Assembly: GCA_036388295.1 (NCBI GenBank)
Contig: DASVSC010000122.1
Location: 1 to 19,909, forward strand
Direction: 5' to 3'
Source: RYN-431 sp036388295
GTDB lineage: Bacteria; Planctomycetota; Phycisphaerae; Tepidisphaerales; Tepidisphaeraceae
DNA length: 19,909 bases
The notes under the pieces are model-generated. The model did not search any database. It was not told the origin of the DNA and saw only the letters and a list, made by a program, of their open reading frames with translations. The translations under genes were made by a program, and so were the position numbers. Shown one piece after another: positions 13,419 through 19,909 of this stretch; within the stretch, counting starts at the first letter, position 1, and each line of letters starts with the position of its first letter.

Positions 13419-14862
13419 TCGCCGCATTGTGCTGCTCGTTTGTCTGCTGCTGTGCGGCTGGACCGTTTCGTTCGCTCGGGCGGCGGAGCCGGTGATCGCA
13501 CGGGGCCAAGGCAATGAGTTCTGGCTTCTGCGGCCGATGGTCGCGCGGGACAAAAGCGAATACACCAGCGTCCGCCGACTGGCAGACCCGGTGGCGGGAA
13601 CGTGGGCCGAGGCGAACCGTATCGGCGGCCGCGTGATTGACGCGGCGGCGCTCGGCGACCGCCTGGCCGTTCTGCCGGTGGATGGTGGCTGGCGATTAAT
13701 CTGGTCCGGCGGCAGCGTCAGCGGGCCCGTTCCGCCACAAGGCCGGACCCTGCGCCGGCTCGCGTCGTCGAACGACGTGCTCTGGGCAATCGCGACCGTT
13801 GATGCGGGACCGGCTGAGCTGCTGCGGTGGACAGAAGAGGGCGGCTGGCGCACGGTAACGCCCTTGCCTGCCGAGGCAGATCTGGCCACTGCGTCGCTCG
13901 ACGTGATCGGCGAATCGGCTTCGCTGGCTTGGGTGAAGGATCGGCAGGCGCTTGTTGCGAAGTGGCGGCCGGACTCGGGATGGCAACCAGTGGCGAGTGT
14001 TGCCGCCGACGTGAAAACGGCCAAGCTCATCGGCGGCGCGCCGTACCCGCTGGTCGCGGTACGCCCGGATCGGGAAGGCCAGCCGACCGACGCGATGGCG
14101 GTCCTGCGTGTCGACGAACCCGCCGGCACGGCAGCCTCGCCGCCCAAATCCGTCCCCGCCTCCGATCTGGCCGACGTGACGGTGGTCGGGCCGGGCGTAC
14201 GCATCGTCGACGTCAATAACGACAAGCTCAACCAGACCACTATTGACGATTACGGCCGCGGCGCGGCACATGGTCCTGACCCGCTGCCCGAGCCGGCACC
14301 GACGGTCGCGCCGCGGCAGTTCGAGTGGATCAACGTGCTGATCATGACGGCCCTGACGGTCATCATGCTGCGGAACTTACGGACCGATCCGGAGAACCCG
14401 CCGCTGCTGGCCAGCGGGCTGCGGCTCGCCCCGATGTGGCGGCGGGTGCCGGCCGCCCTGATCGACCTGCTGCCCTGCGTCGTGACGACGGCGTGGGTTT
14501 TCACGCGTTTCGACGGGACGACCGAGGAGTTCCGCAATGCCCCGGAGCGTGTGTACCTGCCGATCTATCTCGGCCTGATGGCGTACCTGGTGCACGTGAC
14601 AATCGGCGAAATCTGGCTAGGCAAATCGATCGGCAAGTGGCTGTTCGGGCTGCGTGTCGTCGGCATCAACGCCGAGCCGGTCACGCCCGGGCGGATCGTG
14701 CTGCGCAACGTGCTGCGGTCGGTGGAACTGACGCTATTGCTGCCGGCGTTGTTGCCGTTCATGTCACCGCTGCGCCAGCGATTGGGCGACATGGCGGCGC
14801 GAACGACGGTGGTGACGGACGCGCCCGCGGTCGAGGGTGAGCAGCTGACAACGACTAAGTGA
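13408..14862 (+). CDS. exported domain plus RDD membrane protein
   Basis: From a TTG start the product is 484 aa: MTANRRIVLLVCLLLCGWTV is a signal peptide, with likely cleavage near SFARAA-EP. Residues about 25-300 have repeated short strands with WRLIWSGG, EGGWRTVTPL and DSGWQPVASV, suggesting a beta-propeller-like periplasmic sensor or binding domain. A membrane helix (near 310-325, NVLIMTALTVIMLRNL) and an RDD domain (about 341-475: MWRRVPAALIDLLPCVV, then GKSIGKWLFGLRVVG) follow. RDD proteins are small helical membrane modules, some linked to ion transport. The start overlaps the lipoprotein gene by 11 bases, so the two are probably co-translated. Fusion of a propeller-like domain to RDD is unusual in my experience. 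Confidence 0.75.
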   Translation: MTANRRIVLLVCLLLCGWTVSFARAAEPVIARGQGNEFWLLRPMVARDKSEYTSVRRLADPVAGTWAEANRIGGRVIDAAALGDRLAVLPVDGGWRLIWSGGSVSGPVPPQGRTLRRLASSNDVLWAIATVDAGPAELLRWTEEGGWRTVTPLPAEADLATASLDVIGESASLAWVKDRQALVAKWRPDSGWQPVASVAADVKTAKLIGGAPYPLVAVRPDREGQPTDAMAVLRVDEPAGTAASPPKSVPASDLADVTVVGPGVRIVDVNNDKLNQTTIDDYGRGAAHGPDPLPEPAPTVAPRQFEWINVLIMTALTVIMLRNLRTDPENPPLLASGLRLAPMWRRVPAALIDLLPCVVTTAWVFTRFDGTTEEFRNAPERVYLPIYLGLMAYLVHVTIGEIWLGKSIGKWLFGLRVVGINAEPVTPGRIVLRNVLRSVELTLLLPALLPFMSPLRQRLGDMAARTTVVTDAPAVEGEQLTTTK

Positions 14863-14971
14863 ATGGCTCGGTGGGCGTTTGATTATCGCATGGGGCGGCG
14901 ACCTAAGTTGGCACCCCGAAATGGAACGACGAGTCCTTAAGAAACGCGCGATTCGCGTGGGCTCGCCAGCC
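14863..14971. other. 109-bp convergent spacer
   Basis: This is the gap between the convergent RDD and SpoIIE-phosphatase genes. I see no strong dyad and no T-tract, so the terminators, if present, are not obvious. A weak 5-bp stem (acgcg/cgcgt near 14944) is not convincing. Confidence 0.4.
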
Positions 14972-16690
14972 CTATTCCACCTTCATCACGATCAGCGTCA
15001 GGTCGTCGTTCCGGCTCGCCAGGCCGGCGAAGCGGCGGACGTCCCACAACAGGTGGTCGGCAATCGCTTGAGCCCGACCGCCGCCGCTGTTTTTGAACGC
15101 TTCCCACACACGTTCGGTGCCGTAGGTCTGCTTCTCGAAGTTCATCGCGTCGGGCAGGCCGTCGGTGTAGAACAGCAGGGCGTCGCCGGCCTGTAAGTCG
15201 ACGACGTTTTGCGAGAAGTTTTCGTTCGGATCAATGCCCAGCACGGTGTTATCGCTGGGCAATTCCGTAATCACGCCGTTGCGCTGCAGCATCGCGGGCG
15301 GGTGGCCGGCGTTGCAGTACGTCAGCCGGCGGTTGCGCGCATCGTACACGCCGTAGAACAGCGTGACGAACTCCGTCGGCTTGGTGTCGCGGTACAGCAT
15401 CACGTTCAGCCGGCGGACGACTTCGTACAGGTAATAAACGTTGTCCACCTGCGCCCGCAGGGCCGCGCGAACACTGGCCATGACAAGGCTGGCGGGCACG
15501 CCCTTGCCACTGACGTCGGCGATGACCAGGCCGAAGTTTTGGTCGGGCAATTCGATGAAGTCGAAGAAGTCGCCGGCCAGGTCGAAGCAAGGGACGTAGG
15601 TGTACGCGATGTCCACGCCCTTGAGCAGCGGCGGGCCGGTCGGGAGCATGCGCTGCTGCACTTCCGCCGCCATGCGGACCTGCCGCTCGACGGCTTCACC
15701 GGCCAAGCGTTCTTCCAGCAGTCGCGTGTTGTCGATCGCGGCGCTAGCTTGGGCGGCGATGGCCTTGAGCAGGTCCAGTTCGTACTGCTCGAACGTGCGT
15801 TTCGTGGCCGTGTAGACGCGCAGCACGCCGATCGGGCGGCCTTTGTAGCGCATGCCGATCGACAGCATGCTGGCGATGCCTTCGCGGGCCGCTTCGTCGG
15901 GGTATTGCACGCGCGGGTCGGTGAGCATGTCGGTGACCATTTCGTACCCGCGCTGGCCCCAGGCGACTTTGTCGATCTCGCTGCTGCTCACCCGCACCGG
16001 CCCCTTGTTCAGGTACTGCGGCGACAGGTTGTAAACGGCCTTGATGACCAGTTCGTCGTTGTCGGCGTTCACCAGCCGAATGGAGGCGGCCTTCACGTCC
16101 ATCACTTCGCACACCGCGCGCACCGTGCGGTCCAGCAGCTTCTTCAAATCGCGCGGCTCGGCCAGCATCATCGTGACGTTGTAGATCGTCGTCAGTTCGT
16201 TGAACCGCTGGCGCAGCTCGTACTCCTGAAAGCAGAGCCGGGCGACGGTGTTGGCGATCATCGTCACGAACTGCACGGCCGCCGCCCGGGCGCCGGGGTT
16301 GGCCGACACCTGGCGCACCAGCAGCCGTACGCTTTTGCCCTCGATGCCGAACTTTTCCGCCAACTTGGTGATGGCGGCTTCTTCGAATGAGCTGGTCGGC
16401 GTGCCGATGGTCATCCGGATCGTGCCGAGCTTCTGGCCCTGCACGATGATGGGGGCGATGTATTCACGGCCCTGCTTCTGGGCCTCAGGGATTTCCTGCT
16501 CGGCGTGAGCGATGGCGTTCTGGCGGTCGATAAAATCGCGCGACGGGTTCGGCTGCGTTAAGACGTTGCCGGCCGCGTCCGTGATGGTGGCGCGGACGTG
16601 GGCGACGGCGGCGAAGCTGTCCTGGATCTCCTGGAGCGTCGGGACGTCCATGAAATCGGTCAACTTGAATGTAGGCAGGCCGTTATCCAT
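14972..16690 (-). CDS. PocR-GAF-PP2C (SpoIIE/RsbU-type) serine phosphatase
   Basis: The 572-aa product has three parts. A PocR-like sensory domain (about 12-160: LQEIQDSFAAVAHVRATITDAAG) comes first. A GAF domain (about 165-325) follows, then a linker helix and a SpoIIE PP2C domain (about 350-570). Phosphatase motifs are visible: D370-L-A-G-D374-F-F-D377, ADVSGKGVPASLVMA, NAGHPPAM, LLFYTDGLPDA and the C-terminal NDDLTLIVMK. Such proteins dephosphorylate anti-sigma-factor antagonists in partner-switching pathways. No STAS or anti-sigma kinase gene lies in the window. The PocR-like part lacks the cysteines of redox or corrinoid-linked members. The ATG at 16690 is chosen because the longer start (16798) would overlap the divergent hydrolase gene. 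Confidence 0.9.
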   Translation of the reverse strand: MDNGLPTFKLTDFMDVPTLQEIQDSFAAVAHVRATITDAAGNVLTQPNPSRDFIDRQNAIAHAEQEIPEAQKQGREYIAPIIVQGQKLGTIRMTIGTPTSSFEEAAITKLAEKFGIEGKSVRLLVRQVSANPGARAAAVQFVTMIANTVARLCFQEYELRQRFNELTTIYNVTMMLAEPRDLKKLLDRTVRAVCEVMDVKAASIRLVNADNDELVIKAVYNLSPQYLNKGPVRVSSSEIDKVAWGQRGYEMVTDMLTDPRVQYPDEAAREGIASMLSIGMRYKGRPIGVLRVYTATKRTFEQYELDLLKAIAAQASAAIDNTRLLEERLAGEAVERQVRMAAEVQQRMLPTGPPLLKGVDIAYTYVPCFDLAGDFFDFIELPDQNFGLVIADVSGKGVPASLVMASVRAALRAQVDNVYYLYEVVRRLNVMLYRDTKPTEFVTLFYGVYDARNRRLTYCNAGHPPAMLQRNGVITELPSDNTVLGIDPNENFSQNVVDLQAGDALLFYTDGLPDAMNFEKQTYGTERVWEAFKNSGGGRAQAIADHLLWDVRRFAGLASRNDDLTLIVMKVE

Positions 16691-16778
16691 CGTCGGCCCG
16701 GCGATTGTAAGGCCACAACCGCCCAACTCAACGTCGCGACGTGCAGGTGCGCCGTTTCTGACGTAAAATGAGGCACTT
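16691..16778. promoter_or_regulatory. divergent promoter region, phosphatase / hydrolase
   Basis: This 88-bp spacer drives both the minus-strand phosphatase and the plus-strand hydrolase-protease pair. A GAGG at 16770-16773, five bases before the ATG at 16779, is the hydrolase's ribosome binding site. The stretch ctgacgtaaaatgagg (16758-16773) is A/T-richer and may include a -10 region. No clear operator dyad is visible. Confidence 0.45.
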
Positions 16779-17552
16779 ATGGCAACGATCGAAGTCAACG
16801 GCCGTTCCCTGAGCTACAGCGACACCGGGCAAGGCTCGGCCGTCGTGTTGATTCACGGCTTCCCCCTCGACGGCCGCGTCTGGTCCGCCGTGGCCGACCG
16901 GCTGGGGATGCGGGCGCGGGTCATCGTGCCCGATTTACGCGGTTTCGGCCGGCATCCTCCGGAAGAGGCGTTCACCATGGACGACTTGGCCGACGACATG
17001 GCGAAGCTGATGGAAACGCTCGGCGTCGCGCCGTGCGCGGTGGCCGGGCTGTCGATGGGCGGGTACGTCGCCCAGGCGCTGGCGAAAAAATACAGGGGCA
17101 TCGCCACGCGGCTGATCCTGGTCGACACCAAAGCCGAAGGCGATTCACCCGAGGCCAAGGCCAACCGTGACGTGATGGCCGACCTGGCCCTGTCGGAGGG
17201 ATCGCGGGCGGTGGCCGAGCAGATGCTGCCGAAGATGACGGCCCCGGACGCGGCGGCGGGCGTGGTGGCGGAACTGCAATCGATCATGGAAAGCCAGTCG
17301 CCGCAGACGCTGGCGGCGGCGTGCCGGGCGATGCGCGACCGCGACGACTTCCAAAGCGTCCTGCCGACGCTCGACGTGCCGATCGACTTCATCTTCGGCC
17401 GTGACGACGTCATCTCGCCGGCGGCGGCCATTGAATCGATCGTGAACGGCTCGCCGCAGAACAGCCTCACGCTCATCGACAACGCCGGGCACATGTCGCC
17501 GATCGAACAGCCGCAGAGCGTAGCCGACGCCATCGCCCATGTTCTCGGCTAG
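16779..17552 (+). CDS. alpha/beta-fold hydrolase
   Basis: The 257-aa, single-domain cytoplasmic enzyme has the oxyanion/HGFP region (VLIHGFPLDGRVW). The nucleophile elbow is GLSMGG (Ser92), the acid GRDD (Asp210, possibly 209), and the catalytic His238 lies in NAGHMSPIEQP. Order and spacing are typical of the 3-oxoadipate enol-lactonase / RsbQ / BioH-like group. The substrate cannot be named from sequence. The start is backed by GAGG five bases upstream. It is divergent from the SpoIIE phosphatase and only 3 bp ahead of the CtpA-type protease gene, so it is probably cotranscribed with the latter. RsbQ, a similar hydrolase, works with a PP2C phosphatase in Bacillus, which makes the neighbour notable. 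Confidence 0.88.
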   Translation: MATIEVNGRSLSYSDTGQGSAVVLIHGFPLDGRVWSAVADRLGMRARVIVPDLRGFGRHPPEEAFTMDDLADDMAKLMETLGVAPCAVAGLSMGGYVAQALAKKYRGIATRLILVDTKAEGDSPEAKANRDVMADLALSEGSRAVAEQMLPKMTAPDAAAGVVAELQSIMESQSPQTLAAACRAMRDRDDFQSVLPTLDVPIDFIFGRDDVISPAAAIESIVNGSPQNSLTLIDNAGHMSPIEQPQSVADAIAHVLG

Positions 17553-17555
17553 AAT

Positions 17556-18884
17556 ATGAGACGCATGAACCGTGAAAAAATCACCTGGATGGCCAGCGGC
17601 GCAGTCCTTGCCGCGCTGGCCCTGAACGTGCCGGGCTCGCTCGCGCAGCGCGACAGCGATTACCGCTTCGTCCGCACCCTTGTCGACATTTATCGGCAGG
17701 TCGGCACGAACTACGTCGAGCCCGTCGACGAGCCGAAGCTGCAGACGTCGGCCATCAACGGCATGCTCGGCAGCCTTGACCCGTACACCGTCTTCGTGCC
17801 CGAAGAGGACAAAGACGCATTCAACGACGCACTCGACGGCAACTTCAAAGGCGTCGGCATCCAGCTGAACCAGAACCCCGAAACGCTTCAGATCGAAGTG
17901 GTCACGCCGATCGACGACAGCCCGGCCTGGAAGGCGGGCGTACTGCCGGGCGACATCCTGGAAAAAGTCGACGGCGTCAGCGTCGTCGGCCAACGCCTGG
18001 AAGGGCCCAGCGGCATTATCAGCCGAATCAAGGGCCCCAACGGCACGCAGGTGACGCTCGGCCTGAAGCGCGGCGACAACAAGTTCGTCGAGCTGACGAT
18101 GAACCGGGCCGAGTTTTTCGTGCCGCAGGTCAAAGGCTTCGAACGCAAGCCCGACAACAGCTGGAACTACTTCGCCGACCCCGACGCGAAGATCGGCTAC
18201 ATCCGCCTGAAACAGTTCACGCCCGACATCGGCAAGCAGATCACTGATATCTGCCAGACGCTGCTGAAGCAGGGCATGAAAGGCCTGGTGTTCGACCTTC
18301 GGTTCAACCCCGGCGGGCGACTGGAAGAGGCCGAGCAGTTGATTGATCTGTTCGTGGACAAGGGGACGATCGTCACGGTCAAAGGCCGCAATCGCCCCGA
18401 GCAGAAAATGATGGCCAAGGCCGACGGCACGCTGCCGAACTTCCCGATGGTCGTGCTCGTCAATGAGCATTCGGCGAGCGCGTCCGAGGTCATGGCCGGC
18501 AGCCTGAAAGACAACGGCCGCGCGACCGTCGTCGGCGCCCGCACCTACGGCAAAGGAAGCGTGCAGGAAGTGATGCCGCTGGACGCCCATTCCGGCGAAC
18601 TGAAAATCACCGTCGCTTACTGGTACCTGCCCAGTGGCAAGCGTGTGCAGCGCCTGAAAGACGCCAAAGAATGGGGCGTCGAGCCCGACGTCGTCGTGGC
18701 CATGGACGAAAGCAGTCAGGAACGCCTGATGCTGGAACAAGTGCGGTCCGAGAGCATGCGTGTCGCCTTGACCACGCCCGCCACCACGCGTTCGTCCACT
18801 GGCACGACGGTGCCTTCTACGCAGCCGATTGACCCGCAGTTGGACAAGGCGTTGGACGTGTTGCGCGAGAAGCTGAAAGGTTGA
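17556..18884 (+). CDS. C-terminal processing protease, S41 family (CtpA/CtpB/Prc-like)
   Basis: The 442-aa product has an N-terminal signal anchor (ITWMASGAVLAALALNVPG), so it acts in the periplasm. A short helical region (DPYTVFVPEED) comes next, then a PDZ domain (about 108-180: SPAWKAGVLPGDILEKVDG) and an S41 core. The catalytic serine is S308 in HSASASEVMAG and the lysine is K333 in TYGKGSVQ. The 25-residue spacing matches E. coli Prc and Bacillus CtpB. These proteases trim or degrade extracytoplasmic proteins at their C-terminus. The last 50 residues are Thr/Ser/Pro-rich and then helical. It begins 3 bases after the hydrolase stop; ATGs at 17556 and 17565 are both possible starts. Residues RFNPGG near 250 belong to the conserved S41 fold. 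Confidence 0.92.
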   Translation: MRRMNREKITWMASGAVLAALALNVPGSLAQRDSDYRFVRTLVDIYRQVGTNYVEPVDEPKLQTSAINGMLGSLDPYTVFVPEEDKDAFNDALDGNFKGVGIQLNQNPETLQIEVVTPIDDSPAWKAGVLPGDILEKVDGVSVVGQRLEGPSGIISRIKGPNGTQVTLGLKRGDNKFVELTMNRAEFFVPQVKGFERKPDNSWNYFADPDAKIGYIRLKQFTPDIGKQITDICQTLLKQGMKGLVFDLRFNPGGRLEEAEQLIDLFVDKGTIVTVKGRNRPEQKMMAKADGTLPNFPMVVLVNEHSASASEVMAGSLKDNGRATVVGARTYGKGSVQEVMPLDAHSGELKITVAYWYLPSGKRVQRLKDAKEWGVEPDVVVAMDESSQERLMLEQVRSESMRVALTTPATTRSSTGTTVPSTQPIDPQLDKALDVLREKLKG

Positions 18885-18975
18885 TATTTCGGGCGAGCCA
18901 CCGACCAACTTTCTGATACCCGAACCGGCGCAACGTGTAGTCCCGCATCCGATACCGAGGCGTCGCGATGTTGCG

Positions 18976-19443
18976 ATGCCGAATTGGGTACGGTTGGCAT
19001 TGGTCACATTAAGCATCGGCGGCGGGTTTATGGGCATGACGTTGACGGCGGGCATTCTGTTCAGACATGGAACCGAGCCGGTCGCTGAGTTGTTGATCGG
19101 CTTGATTTTTTTAGCCTTATATGGGCTGTTAATACTTTCGGGTTTAATCCTCGTACAGAATCGGCAAAATCTGAAGCCACTCGCGGCCGCGTTTTTACTA
19201 CAGGTTCCTGTGATCTCTTCGCCGGCGATGACGTACCGGTTCAGTGGCGGTATCTACACGCCACTACTTTTCGGGGTTAATGGAGTGAAGTGGTTCATTT
19301 GGGCCGGCGCGGAATGGTACTTCTCGATACTACGGCCCGCGCCAGTTGCATTCGGCTTCAACGTTTTTGCGGTCGGTGTGTTCGCGTATCTTGTCGTTCA
19401 AATCTTACGTCAGCGGAACCCTGATGCGCGTTCTGGCAATTGA
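18976..19443 (+). CDS. small four-helix membrane protein of unknown function
   Basis: The 155-aa product has about four hydrophobic stretches: LALVTLSIGGGFMGMTLTAG, LLIGLIFLALYGLLILSGLI, a middle segment around FLLQVPVI, and FGFNVFAVGVFAYLVVQILR. I recognise no family. Codon use is clearly richer in A and T than in the neighbours, with several TTA and TTT codons and poly-T stretches, which may signal recent acquisition or weak selection. The ATG at 18976 has no good Shine-Dalgarno. Its last 20 bases overlap the start of tsaD, so the two may be translated in a linked way. The 91 bp before it (18885-18975) show nothing recognisable. Confidence 0.6.
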   Translation: MPNWVRLALVTLSIGGGFMGMTLTAGILFRHGTEPVAELLIGLIFLALYGLLILSGLILVQNRQNLKPLAAAFLLQVPVISSPAMTYRFSGGIYTPLLFGVNGVKWFIWAGAEWYFSILRPAPVAFGFNVFAVGVFAYLVVQILRQRNPDARSGN

Positions 19444-19909
19444 AAGCACCTGCGACGAAACCGCCGCCGCCGTGGTCGAGGACGGAACTCTTGTGCGCAG
19501 CAATGTCGTGGCGACGCAGATCGATCTGCACCAGATCTATCGCGGTGTCGTTCCCGAGATCGCTAGCCGTGCACACATCGAACAGATCCTGCCCGTCGTC
19601 CAAAGCGCGCTGGCCGACGCCGCGCTCACGCTGCGCGACATCGATGCCGTCGCCGTCGCGCAGCGGCCCGGCCTGATCGGCTCGCTCCTCATTGGCGTGA
19701 CATTCGCCAAAACACTCGCTTGGGCAATAGGCAAACCGCTCATCGGCGTCGATCACGTGCACGCGCATCTCTACAGCGTGATGCTGGACGATCGACTGGA
19801 GACCAGGGACGCGTTTTCCAGTCCCCAGTTCCCCGCCGTCGGCCTTGTGGCGTCGGGCGGTCACACGGCGATGTACCGGCTGAACGACTGGCTCGACGTC
19901 ACGCGCGTC
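19424..19909 (+). CDS. tsaD: tRNA N6-adenosine threonylcarbamoyltransferase TsaD, N-terminal part (partial)
   Basis: The first 162 codons are present and the gene runs off the window. It begins MRVLAIESTCDETAAAVVED, the canonical TsaD/Kae1/Gcp start. It continues with EIASRAHIEQILPVV, AQRPGLIGSLLIG, and GVDHVHAHLYS. There H111 and H115 (HxxxH) are the iron-binding ligands, at the same numbers as in E. coli TsaD. VGLVASGGHTAMY is the ATP-binding ASGGHT motif. TsaD transfers threonylcarbamoyl to A37 of ANN-reading tRNAs, working with TsaB and TsaE in the cytoplasm. The start at 19424 lies inside the end of the membrane-protein gene (20-bp overlap). The gene has normal GC-rich codon use, unlike the preceding one. 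Confidence 0.95.
   Translation, partial: MRVLAIESTCDETAAAVVEDGTLVRSNVVATQIDLHQIYRGVVPEIASRAHIEQILPVVQSALADAALTLRDIDAVAVAQRPGLIGSLLIGVTFAKTLAWAIGKPLIGVDHVHAHLYSVMLDDRLETRDAFSSPQFPAVGLVASGGHTAMYRLNDWLDVTRV

Noticed and set aside
15209..16390. 393-codon plus-strand frame opposite the PP2C phosphatase
   Set aside because: Antisense shadow; the His/Val/Asp/Arg-rich product lacks any domain.
17145..19055. 636-codon minus-strand frame opposite the hydrolase and protease genes
   Set aside because: The plus strand carries intact catalytic motifs of an alpha/beta hydrolase and an S41 protease; the antisense product is compositionally biased and spans two real genes.

Overview
The window is high-GC bacterial DNA, densely coded on both strands. 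It most resembles a planctomycete, possibly of the Phycisphaerae/Tepidisphaera-Humisphaera side. That placement is an inference from gene content: a Tad-domain protein with a lectin-like tail, a 7TM-HD hydrolase, a PocR-GAF-SpoIIE phosphatase, and small conserved proteins I associate with that phylum. It also rests on the many GTAG-headed palindromic repeats. I see no rRNA, tRNA, CRISPR array, prophage or intact transposase.

Layout. 1-182 is the tail of a glutathione peroxidase gene. 265-3918 holds two minus-strand genes: a Tad/TadG-like surface protein and a PgpH-type membrane HD phosphodiesterase. A Mn/Fe superoxide dismutase (4071-4679) is divergent from the latter. A 649-bp gene-free stretch (4680-5328) follows and is packed with palindromes. 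5329-8774 (minus) is a two-gene unit: a large SNF2-family helicase and a small acidic protein that overlaps it by ATGA. miaB (8920-10485) is divergent from the helicase and carries an unusual in-frame palindromic insert.

A stand-alone receiver protein (10574-11086) comes next. It is separated by a palindromic repeat from a tight co-directional run (11177-14862): cyclodeaminase/FtcD-C protein, small zinc-ribbon-like protein, 180-aa unknown, lipoprotein, and a signal-peptide/RDD membrane protein. Stop/start junctions in this run overlap or nearly touch. A minus-strand PocR-GAF-PP2C phosphatase (14972-16690) is divergent from an alpha/beta hydrolase plus CtpA-type protease pair (16779-18884). 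A small, AT-richer membrane protein (18976-19443) then overlaps the start of tsaD, which runs off the window.

How the parts relate. Oxidative-stress defence is represented by glutathione peroxidase and SOD, and tRNA position-37 modification by MiaB and TsaD. Signalling is represented by the PgpH-like hydrolase, the lone receiver and the SpoIIE phosphatase. Envelope functions include the Tad-like protein, lipoprotein, RDD protein and CtpA. I found no clear new defence or biosynthetic system. The strongest non-genic signal is the set of REP/BIME-like palindromes with the GTAG head known from RAYT-associated repeats. The least understood genes are those of the 11773-14862 cluster.
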